Source: Pseudomonas sp. 31-12 (GTDB taxonomy: Bacteria; Pseudomonadota; Gammaproteobacteria; Pseudomonadales; Pseudomonadaceae). From it: 64,000 nt of DNA. Both the position numbers and the translations under genes were made by a program. Under the pieces are notes generated by a model. The model worked only from the letters and a program-made list of their open reading frames with translations. It made no database searches and was not told where the DNA came from. Shown one piece after another: positions 8,509 through 16,407 of this stretch. Position 1 is the stretch's first letter, and each line of letters starts with the position of its first letter. The DNA lies in contig NZ_CP029482.1 in NCBI RefSeq assembly GCF_003151075.1, positions 5,456,001 to 5,520,000 of the forward strand, given 5' to 3'.

Positions 8509-8641
8509 TGTAGCAGCTGGCGAAGCCTGCGTTCGGCTGCGTAGCAGTCGTGAAACCTGTGTTTATGGTCTGTCTGATACACCGAGGTGACCGATTTCAC
8601 GACGGCTTCGCCGCCGAACGCAGGCTTCGCCAGCTGCTACA
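8509..8641. repeat. Inverted repeat of the GTAGCAGCTGGCGAAGCCTG family
   Basis: TGTAGCAGCTGGCGAAGCCT at 8509 matches the reverse complement ending at 8641; arms extend through CTGCGTTCGGC with small mismatches near the loop. It is a Pseudomonas intergenic repeat between the divergent sadC and fumA. From 8373 to 8508 I see no gene. Confidence 0.85.
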
Positions 8642-8698
8642 GGGATCGCGGCGTTATAAGACCAACGATTGACTGTCGGCGGGTGTGCCCGCCATCGA

Positions 8699-8724
8699 GG
8701 CGCGGTATACTGCCGCGCCTTTTT
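8699..8724 (+). terminator. Terminator-like hairpin upstream of fumA
   Basis: GGCGCGG-tatactg-CCGCGCC followed by TTTTT. It has terminator form on the plus strand, yet no plus-strand gene ends before it; it may be an attenuator in the fumA leader. Confidence 0.5.
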
Positions 8725-8756
8725 AGCGTCGCGCCAGCAGCCCCGGCGTGCCTTGA

Positions 8757-8800
8757 AAGGTGCTTGCAACCGACCGATGCACCCCAGCTGCAAGCACCTT
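8757..8800 (+). other. 12-bp perfect hairpin in the fumA 5' region
   Basis: AAGGTGCTTGCA (8757-8768) pairs perfectly with TGCAAGCACCTT (8789-8800) around a 20-nt loop, ending 35 nt before the fumA start. It has no U-tract, so it is not a simple terminator. The role is unknown. Confidence 0.6.
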
Positions 8801-8835
8801 ATTGAATGTTCCCGTCTTTTAGAGGAGCGCGACTC

Positions 8836-10359
8836 ATGACCGTGATCAAGCAAGACGACCTGATTCAGAGCGTTGCCGACGCCCTGCAGTTCATTTCCTA
8901 TTACCACCCCGTTGACTTCATCCAGGCGATGCACGAGGCCTACCTGCGCGAAGAATCGCCGGCAGCTCGCGACTCGATGGCGCAAATCCTGATCAACTCG
9001 CGGATGTGTGCCACCGGCCACCGCCCGATCTGCCAGGACACCGGCATCGTTACCGTCTTCGTTCGCGTGGGCATGGACGTACGTTGGGATGGCGCCACCA
9101 TGGGCCTGGACGACATGATCAACGAAGGCGTGCGCCGGGCTTACAACCTGCCGGAAAACGTCCTGCGTGCCTCGATCCTCGCCGACCCGGCGGGCGCTCG
9201 TAAAAACACCAAGGACAACACCCCGGCCGTTATCCACTACTCCATCGTTCCGGGTAACACCGTGGAAGTGGACGTGGCAGCCAAGGGCGGCGGTTCCGAG
9301 AACAAGTCGAAAATGGCCATGCTCAACCCGTCCGACTCGATCGTCGACTGGGTGTTGAAGACCGTTCCGGAAATGGGCGCCGGCTGGTGCCCACCGGGCA
9401 TGCTCGGCATCGGCATCGGCGGCACCGCCGAGAAAGCCGCCGTCATGGCCAAGGAAGTGTTGATGGAATCCATCGACATCCACGAGCTGAAAAAGCGCGG
9501 CCCGTCCAACCGTATCGAAGAAATGCGCCTGGAGCTGTTCGAGAAGGTCAACCAACTGGGCATCGGCGCCCAGGGCCTGGGTGGCCTGACCACCGTACTC
9601 GATGTGAAGATCATGGATTACCCGACCCACGCCGCTTCGTTGCCGGTGTGCATGATCCCGAACTGCGCCGCCACCCGTCACGCGCACTTCGTGCTCGACG
9701 GTTCCGGCCCGGCATCCTTGGAAGCGCCACCGCTGGACGCCTACCCGGAAATCGTCTGGGAAGCCGGCCCGTCGGCTCGTCGCGTCAACCTCGACACGCT
9801 GACCCCGGAAGACGTGCAGAGCTGGAAGCCGGGCGAAACCGTCCTGCTCAACGGCAAGATGCTCACCGGTCGCGACGCCGCGCACAAGCGCATGGTCGAG
9901 ATGCTGAACAAGGGTGAAACCCTGCCGGTAGACCTCAAAGGTCGCTTCATCTACTACGTCGGCCCGGTTGATCCGGTGCGCGAAGAAGTGGTTGGCCCTG
10001 CCGGTCCGACCACCGCGACGCGGATGGACAAGTTCACCCGTCAGATCCTCGAGCAAACTGGCCTGCTGGGCATGATCGGCAAATCCGAGCGCGGCCCGAC
10101 CGCAATCGAAGCGATCAAGGACCATAAGGCCGTTTACCTAATGGCAGTGGGCGGCGCGGCTTATCTGGTGGCGCAAGCGATCAAGAAATCCCGCGTGGTG
10201 GCGTTCGCCGAACTGGGGATGGAAGCGATCTACGAGTTCGACGTGAAAGACATGCCTGTGACGGTTGCAGTGGACAGCAAGGGCGAGTCGGTTCACATCA
10301 CCGGTCCTGCGATCTGGCAGCAAAAGATCAGTGAGAGCCTGGCGGTTGAAGTGCAGTAA
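8836..10359 (+). CDS. fumA: Fumarate hydratase class I (4Fe-4S)
   Basis: A 507-residue iron-sulfur fumarase interconverting fumarate and malate in the TCA cycle. Class I features: the N-terminal alpha-domain with CATGHRPICQDTG, the KNTKDNTPAVIHY segment, AAKGGGSENKSKMAMLNP, and the C-terminal beta-domain with GKMLTGRDAAHKRM and YVGPVDPVREEVVGPAGPTT. Cluster ligands are likely among the conserved Cys residues in these blocks. The ATG at 8836 follows AGAGGAG by 8 nt; an in-frame upstream ATG at 8806 lacks such a site. Two hairpins lie in the 5' region. The natural terminator is now 1.3 kb away because an IS has inserted just after the stop. Confidence 0.95.
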   Translation: MTVIKQDDLIQSVADALQFISYYHPVDFIQAMHEAYLREESPAARDSMAQILINSRMCATGHRPICQDTGIVTVFVRVGMDVRWDGATMGLDDMINEGVRRAYNLPENVLRASILADPAGARKNTKDNTPAVIHYSIVPGNTVEVDVAAKGGGSENKSKMAMLNPSDSIVDWVLKTVPEMGAGWCPPGMLGIGIGGTAEKAAVMAKEVLMESIDIHELKKRGPSNRIEEMRLELFEKVNQLGIGAQGLGGLTTVLDVKIMDYPTHAASLPVCMIPNCAATRHAHFVLDGSGPASLEAPPLDAYPEIVWEAGPSARRVNLDTLTPEDVQSWKPGETVLLNGKMLTGRDAAHKRMVEMLNKGETLPVDLKGRFIYYVGPVDPVREEVVGPAGPTTATRMDKFTRQILEQTGLLGMIGKSERGPTAIEAIKDHKAVYLMAVGGAAYLVAQAIKKSRVVAFAELGMEAIYEFDVKDMPVTVAVDSKGESVHITGPAIWQQKISESLAVEVQ

Positions 10360-10401
10360 GCGCATCAGCTTGTCTAGTCCTGAAATAGGTTTACACCTAT
10401 T

Positions 10402-11208
10402 TCACCCTAACGCCCGATGCACCGCATCGGGCGTTTTGTATTTTAAGGACAGGTGCGGGCGCTCTTGGTTGTAGATCAAGATCGCCTCCCGCACCATCTG
10501 CTCCGCTTGCGCCAAGTCTGTCGGTCGATGGAGCAAGAGTTCTGTTTTCAAGATGCCGTTGACCCGCTCTGCCATGGCGTTTTGGTAGCAGTCGTAGCCA
10601 TCGGTCATCGAGCACGTGATGCCATGCCTGGCATGGAGCTTTTGATACAACGCTGAGCAGTACTGCACCCCTCGATCCGAGTGATGAACCAGTTTCTGGC
10701 GGGTTCGACGCGTCTTCAACGCCATGCGCAAGGCTTGAGCCACCGAGTCGGCATGCAGGCTACCGTGCACGTGGTAACCGACAATTTTTCTCGAGAACGC
10801 ATCCGTGACCAGGCTCAGGTAGACCGGATCATCACGCTTGGTGGAGAGATAAGTGATATCGGCTACCCAGACCTGTTCCGGGCCGGTAGCGACGACTTGC
10901 TGCGGGCCTGGCTTTAGTAAATTGGGATGGCAGTGAAAGTGATGATGGCTGTCAGTCGTCTTGTGATAAGCCCGTTTTCTACGAACCAACTGGCGGTGCT
11001 CTCTTAGAACCTCAAACAAGCGATCCCGGCCTACATGTAGCTCCTGTTTCTCGCGCTCCGCGTGCATCAATGAGTGCAGTTTGCGGGCGCCAATGCAGGG
11101 CTGGCGCACCCGGATTGATTGCACAAACGTGATGAGTTTCTGATCTTGCTCGACTCGAGCCCGACAAACGCGATCTCGCTTGTAATAGGCTTGGCGACTG
11201 ATCCCCAT
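10402..11208 (-). CDS. IS3-family transposase OrfB (DDE integrase domain)
   Basis: 268 residues from its own ATG at 11208; normally made as an OrfAB fusion. An HTH_21-like N-terminus (MGISRQAYYKRDR) precedes an rve/DDE domain with WVADITYL (first Asp), HHSDRGVQYCS (second Asp) and NAMAERVNGILKTEL (catalytic Glu), all three acidic residues present. The hairpin ACGCCCGATG/CATCGGGCGT at 10411-10436 overlaps its 3' end and may terminate it or block read-through. Confidence 0.93.
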   Translation of the reverse strand: MGISRQAYYKRDRVCRARVEQDQKLITFVQSIRVRQPCIGARKLHSLMHAEREKQELHVGRDRLFEVLREHRQLVRRKRAYHKTTDSHHHFHCHPNLLKPGPQQVVATGPEQVWVADITYLSTKRDDPVYLSLVTDAFSRKIVGYHVHGSLHADSVAQALRMALKTRRTRQKLVHHSDRGVQYCSALYQKLHARHGITCSMTDGYDCYQNAMAERVNGILKTELLLHRPTDLAQAEQMVREAILIYNQERPHLSLKYKTPDAVHRALG

Positions 11209-11231
11209 AAACTGGCAAGCCCTGCTGACAC

Positions 11232-11627
11232 TCAGGGTTTGGGTTTGCGCAACGACTTGCCGGGCCGCTTTTTTACGACAGATACGCCGTAGTCGTTCTT
11301 CAGAACATCAACCACGTCTTCGAAGAATTTGGCTTTCTGATTTGCCAGGGCCAACTGTTCCTCAAGCTCTTTGATTCTCTGCTCGGGAGTCGGTGGCAAA
11401 GTTGGCTCGTCCATCGGTCGAGTCCTCTGGGAGCGAATGGATGCGCCTTGGCTCCAATCCTGTCGACCATGTTTACGTAACCAGACCAACACCGTCGACC
11501 GACCCTGAATCCCATAACGCCGTTGAGCTTCTTTATAACTCAACTCGCCTTTTTCGACCTGATCGACAACCGACAATTTAAAAGTCAGCGTGTAATCTCG
11601 CTGACTGCGTTTTGGACCCGTATCCAT
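11232..11627 (-). CDS. IS3-family transposase OrfA (HTH protein)
   Basis: 131 residues with an HTH_Tnp_1 domain (FKLSVVDQVEKGELSYKEAQ...) followed by a leucine-zipper-like heptad region (EQRIKELEEQLALANQKAKF) used for multimerisation. It ends shortly after the A6G slip site, past which ribosomes shifting by -1 enter the orfB frame. Confidence 0.92.
   Translation of the reverse strand: MDTGPKRSQRDYTLTFKLSVVDQVEKGELSYKEAQRRYGIQGRSTVLVWLRKHGRQDWSQGASIRSQRTRPMDEPTLPPTPEQRIKELEEQLALANQKAKFFEDVVDVLKNDYGVSVVKKRPGKSLRKPKP
11268..11274 (-). other. Programmed -1 frameshift site (A6G)
   Basis: On the minus strand the codons read GTC GTA AAA AAG, giving the heptamer A AAA AAG in the orfA frame. Slipping by -1 leads straight into the orfB frame, which is open across the junction. 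This is the classical IS3-family signal. Confidence 0.85.
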
Positions 11628-11690
11628 TGCACCTTCCTGATAAGAAGTCAGAAGGTGTAAACCTTATTCAGGACGAGACAGCTGACACAA

Positions 11691-11727
11691 AAAGGCCGGG
11701 CGTCTCAATGACGACCCGGCCTTTTTT
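11691..11727 (+). terminator. Displaced fumA terminator
   Basis: AGGCCGGGCGTC-tcaat-GACGACCCGGCCT followed by seven T. Removing the IS would place it about 25 bp after the fumA stop, so it is the original fumA terminator. Confidence 0.85.
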
Positions 11728-11798
11728 TGCGCGTGAATATTACCAATGGCATTAAAAGCATTTCGCTTAAATACATTTGATCTAAAAAATTCTTCCGA

Positions 11799-11816
11799 CC
11801 TGTCAGATCTGACAGG
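11799..11816 (+). promoter_or_regulatory. Perfect 18-bp palindrome upstream of tcB
   Basis: CCTGTCAGATCTGACAGG is a perfect palindrome about 91 bp before the tcB start. A close copy (1821-1836, minus strand) sits at nearly the same distance from the Ig-repeat gene. It is probably an operator for a dimeric regulator; the regulator is not evident in the window. Confidence 0.6.
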
Positions 11817-11907
11817 TTACGCACGCCGCCCATCTTGTTAGCGTCTGACCCATCCAGCGACACCGTTTGCCGCGGGCGAGCACCAGGCCAAAAACAGGAT
11901 CAGCCCC

Positions 11908-14900
11908 ATGGAAGACAAAGCGTCCCTGAGTATCACTGAACCCTCCATCACAAAGAGCGCATCGATCGCCACCATTGGCAAAAGCTGGGGCAAGGTGGGC
12001 CCGACGGGAGCGGCTTCATTTGCTTTGCCTCTGCCTTCTTCGTCCGGTCGCGGCTTTGATCCTCAACTCACACTGAGCTACAGCAGCCAGTCGGGTAACG
12101 GACCGTTTGGCATCGGTTGGAATTTGAACCTCAGCGCCATTACCCGCCAGACCGATAAAGGCGTGCCGCGCTATACCGATGATGACGTGTACCTCAGCCA
12201 CACGGGCGAGGAACTGATGGCCGAGCGCGACATCGACGGCAAGATCAAATCCAGAGACGAGGCCAAGTACCGAGAGTTGCCCATCGGTCTGCACAAGGTT
12301 GTGCGGTACGTTCCTCGAGTAGAAATGACATTGGACCTGATCGAGTGGTGGCGCTCCGCCACTAACCCCGAAGGCTTCTGGCTGGTGCACAGGGCCGATG
12401 GCAGCCTGCATCTCTTCGGCAAGGTCGAGACCGCGCGCAAGGCTGACCCGCTCAATTCGAGCCGTATCGTTGCCTGGCTGTTGCAAGAGAGCATCAACGC
12501 TCGCGGCGAGCACATCTGCTACGAGTACAAACAAGAGAATCCGACCGAGACTCCTGACCCGCATGACTACCGGGCCCAGCAGTATTTGCACCGTGTGCTC
12601 TATGGCAACTTCGCGGCGTACGAACACTTGTACGGCTGGGGTACGCCGCAAACGCTGACGCCTTCATGGCACTTCCACCTGGTATTCGATTACGGCGAAC
12701 GCACACTGGATCGCAATGAAAAACCGGTGTATGACGGCCCGACGCTCAAGCCGTGGCTGGTCCGTAACGACCCCTTTTAGACCTACGGCCAAGGCTTCGA
12801 AGTAGGCACTCGGCGCCTCTGCCAGCAAGTGCTGATGTTCCACAGTTTTGCGGAACTGGGCGACACACCTGTGCTGGTCCGCCGCCTGCTGCTGGAGTAC
12901 TCGGGCAGCACCGAATCCTGGGCCTACAGTCAAATCGCAGCGGCGAATTACCAGGCGTATGACGCCAGCGACGCCGTGGAGAATATGCCCCCGGTGGAGT
13001 TCGAATATTCGACTATCGAACTCAATACACAGTCGAAACCGTTCTTCCCGTTCGACACCATGCCGGGCATCGAAGACGGGCAGTTCTACCAATGCGTCGA
13101 CCTGTTCGGCGAGGGCCTGCCGGGTTTCCTGTGCCGCTACGACCAGTGCTGGTACTACCGGGAGCCGTTGCGTGACCGGGACGGCGGTGATCAGATCACC
13201 TATGGCCCGTGGACAGCGCTCGATAAAATCCCGATAGCCGACCGCAACAAGCAAGCGCATCAGGCCTTGATGGACCTGACCGGCGACGGTCGCCTGGACT
13301 GGATCATTGCTCAACCCGGCCTGTGCGGTTTTCATACGCTGAACCCGGATCATAGCTGGTCAGGATTTGTTCCGTTCAGTGCGTTTCCGGTGGAGTTTTT
13401 CAACGTCCTTTCCCAGTTGGGCGACTTGACGGGCAATGGCCTCAGCTCCCTGGCACTGATCGGCCCCCACTCCGTGCGCCTGTACGCCAACCAGCGTGCG
13501 GGCTTTGCCAAGGGTGAAAACGTCCCTCATGAGCCGGCGGATGACCCTCTGCCATTGATCAGCAACTCACTCAGCGAACTGGTGTTCCTGGGCAACCTTC
13601 ATGGCAGCGACACGCTGGGGTTGTGCCGCATTCGCCACGACGAAATCAAATGCTGGCCAAACCTGGGTCATGGGAAATTTGGTAAAGGTTTTGTCATCGG
13701 TGGCCCGACCTTCAAGTACGCGACTTTCGACGCGGCACGGGTGCGCATCGCCGACTTGAACGGCTCGGGCGCCCCGGCGCTTATCTATCTGAACTCGGAT
13801 GACTTCCATATTCACCTCAATCAGGGCGGCAACCGGTTTGCGAAAGATCCGATTATTGTCCCCTGGCCCGAGGGCGTGCGTTACGACAACCTGTGCCAAG
13901 TCACCTTCGCAGACCTGCAAGGGCTCGGCTGCGCCAGCCTGATCCTGACCGTCACGCATATGAAACCGCAGCACTGGCGCTACGACTTTGTCAGCGCCAA
14001 GCCGTACTTGATGATTGCCAGCGATAACAACATGGGGTGCAACACGAAGGTGGTGTATCGCAGCTCCGCGCAGGAATGGCTGGATGAAAAACAGCGGATT
14101 CTCAAGCTCAAGCGACGCCCTGTTTCCAACCTGCCTTTCGCTTTGCAGGTCGTCAGCCAACAATCCCAGCTCGACGAAATCACCGGCAATTGCCTGAATC
14201 AGTTTTTCAGTTATTTCGAGGCCTGGTACGACAGCCAGGACCGGGAGTTCCGCGGATTCGGCCGGCTGCACCAGACCGACAGCGAAACCGCCTCGGATGA
14301 AGACGAAAGTTTCACCGCACCGGCCTTGGTGTGCACCTGGTTTCACACCGGCAGGCAAATCGACATGCCTCGCGACGGCTACTTCGACCGTGATGACAAG
14401 GCACACCGGCTGGGTGACACGCAGTTTTGTCGATTCCACCCGAGCGACGAATGCGAGGAGCTTATCAAGCCGGCCGATGAGGCTACTGAGCACGCCATTG
14501 CCCGTGCGCTCGCGGGCAATGTGCTGAGAATTGAAACGTATGCGGCGGGTGACCCATCCTCTGCACTTCCCTTCCTTTCAGAACAGTCCCGCTACATCGT
14601 TCGTGAAGTGCGTGAGCGTGGCGAACACTATCCCGACGCGGTGTTAATGGTGTCGTTGCTGGAAGCCATCACGTGCAACTACGAGCGCTACATCGACGAC
14701 CCGCTGTGCCGCCATGTCATCAACTTGAATCGGGACGAGTTCGGGCAGACGACTCACAGCATTACAGTCAGTTATGCCCGGCGCCTGACTGAGACTGACA
14801 AATCACCGTTTATTGATCCCGATGAAGATAAATGGTGGATTGACGCCCATGATCCGGCTCAGCAGTTCTACTACTTGAACGAAACCCGCTACGAATTTAT

Positions 14901-16407
14901 TCACCTGATCGCTCTGCAAGGCTGGCGGCTCGGCCTGCCCTATCGGCAACGCGGCAATGCTCTTGTTTTGCCCAAGAAGACGGTCGCCAGTGGTCTTGAT
15001 CCCCATACAATTTCTTATGAACAGTTTCTCGACCTGTTCAAATCAACCGAATGGGCGGCTGTGCGGGAACTCACTTCGCAATCGGTGCAACGCTATCTCA
15101 AAACGGACGACCGCACAGTGTTGCCGGACGGCACTGCCGATTTCGAAGCGTTGGCCGCTGCGCTGGAAATTGCTCAGTTGAACAAGGAGGCGCTGGAGGT
15201 CTACGGCAACGTAACGCCTCCAATCGATATCCGGGCAGAACTGGAGAAGATTGGGTACCTGTGCATGAAGCTGTTTCTGGGCACGGACAAAGCGGCCGAC
15301 GAAGAAGAGGACAAGCAGCGGAATCTGTGGTCCGCGCTCTACAACTTTGCCGAGTATGCGGGCCTCGAGCGCTTCTACAAGGTCATTAAATACAACGAAA
15401 CCCGGAGCCATGGTGTAACCGAAGCAACCTACGACAATTACTGTCTCGCCACCCTCAGCGTCAAGCAACCCGATGGTTGCATCACTCGCGTCGAGTCCGA
15501 CTACCACTCCCTGCAAACCCTGCGCATTACCGATGCCAACGAGAACATTGAAGAGGCCCTTAACGGAGCGTCAGGTCCGCACACCGTCACTTGTCACGGA
15601 ACAGAAAACGGTGTTCCCGCGGGCTTCCTGCCCATCGACAAATATAACCGTCCTGAAGATGCCAGACCCGCCACGGCGATCAAATTCCCCAAGGAAGCAC
15701 TGCAAGACGCGGCCAGCACCTTTCGCAAGGAACTGTTCAGCTGGATGGGCCTGGTCTCCGACTCCGTGTGGCTGAGTGACTGGATCGCACAAGGTTACGT
15801 GTTGCCTAGCCGGCACATACGCGCCAGTGCGCGCCGGAATCTGGCCCGGCTCAAGTCCCGGACGCAGGCAGAGCAAGCCTTGTGGGATCTGCTAGCCAGT
15901 GTGCAGCGCACTCCGGTGCACAGCGTTGTCCTTAGCGCTGATCATTACTACTACGACGTAGACGAACTACACCAGATCCACATCATTCAGACGTTCTTCA
16001 ATGGCTTCGGTCGCCCCTTGCAAACCCAGCAATTGGTCGATCCTGGCGATGCCTATGTCGTGGAAAACGGCAAACGGGTGATCGAAGGCGGCAAGCCAAA
16101 GGTTGCGCACGCCGAGCAGCGCTGGCGCATCAGCGAACGCGTGGAATACAACAACAAAGGATTACCGGTACGAACCTATCGCCCCTATTTCGCCAACGCT
16201 TACGGCTACATCAATGACGATTGCTTCAAGGAGTTCGGCCATCACGATAAAAGTTTCTACGATGTGCTTGGGCGCCTTAACAAGGTCATCAACGCCAAAG
16301 GGTATATTGCGCTGGAGAAAATCCATCCCTGGTTCACAACCAAGCTGGATTTCAATGACACCCTCGTCGCGTCGGACACGAACGGACTCACGACGGAGAA
16401 GCAATGA
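11908..16407 (+). pseudogene. Tc toxin component B (TcaC/TcdB-like) with in-frame amber codon
   Basis: One continuous frame of 1500 codons is broken only by TAG at 12778-12780 (codon 291), in DPF-stop-TYGQGFEVGTRR where I would expect Ser (TCG). Codons 1-290 form a SpvB-type domain (SITKSASIATIGKSWGKVGP, GFDPQLTLSYSSQSGNGPFGIGWNL). The rest has FG-GAP/VCBS-like propeller repeats (DLTGDGRLDWI, DLTGNGLSSLAL, DLNGSGAPALIY) and the TcdB mid and C-terminal regions. Total length of about 1500 residues fits TcB proteins, which with TcC form the cocoon that holds and delivers the toxic C-terminus. No TcA gene is in the window. It ends at TGA overlapping the tcC start. The fragments of 290 and about 1190 residues would not make a working cocoon unless the stop is read through. 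Confidence 0.88.

Larger units (their letters stand above)
10371..11680 (-). mobile_element. IS3-family insertion sequence, 1310 bp
   Basis: Ends are TGTCTAGTCCTGAAATAGG at 10371 and, inverted, TGTCTCGTCCTGAATAAGG at 11680, both followed by TTTACACC. The element is flanked by the 3-bp direct repeat GCT (10368-10370 and 11681-11683). It contains orfA and orfB in -1 relation with an A6G slip site, the standard IS3 plan. Both ORFs look intact, so it may be active. It inserted between the fumA stop codon and the fumA terminator. Confidence 0.93.

Noticed and set aside
8563..10125. A 520-codon frame antisense to fumA
   Set aside because: Same cause as the antisense frame over pykA; fumA on the plus strand has all family motifs.
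12778..12780. Amber codon as pyrrolysine or other recoding
   Set aside because: No pyl genes or known recoding element are visible, and pseudomonads do not use it; a point mutation is simpler.
12829..16407. Separate gene starting after the tcB amber codon
   Set aside because: The sequence between the stop and this ATG continues the TcB domain in the same frame, and no ribosome-binding site is present.
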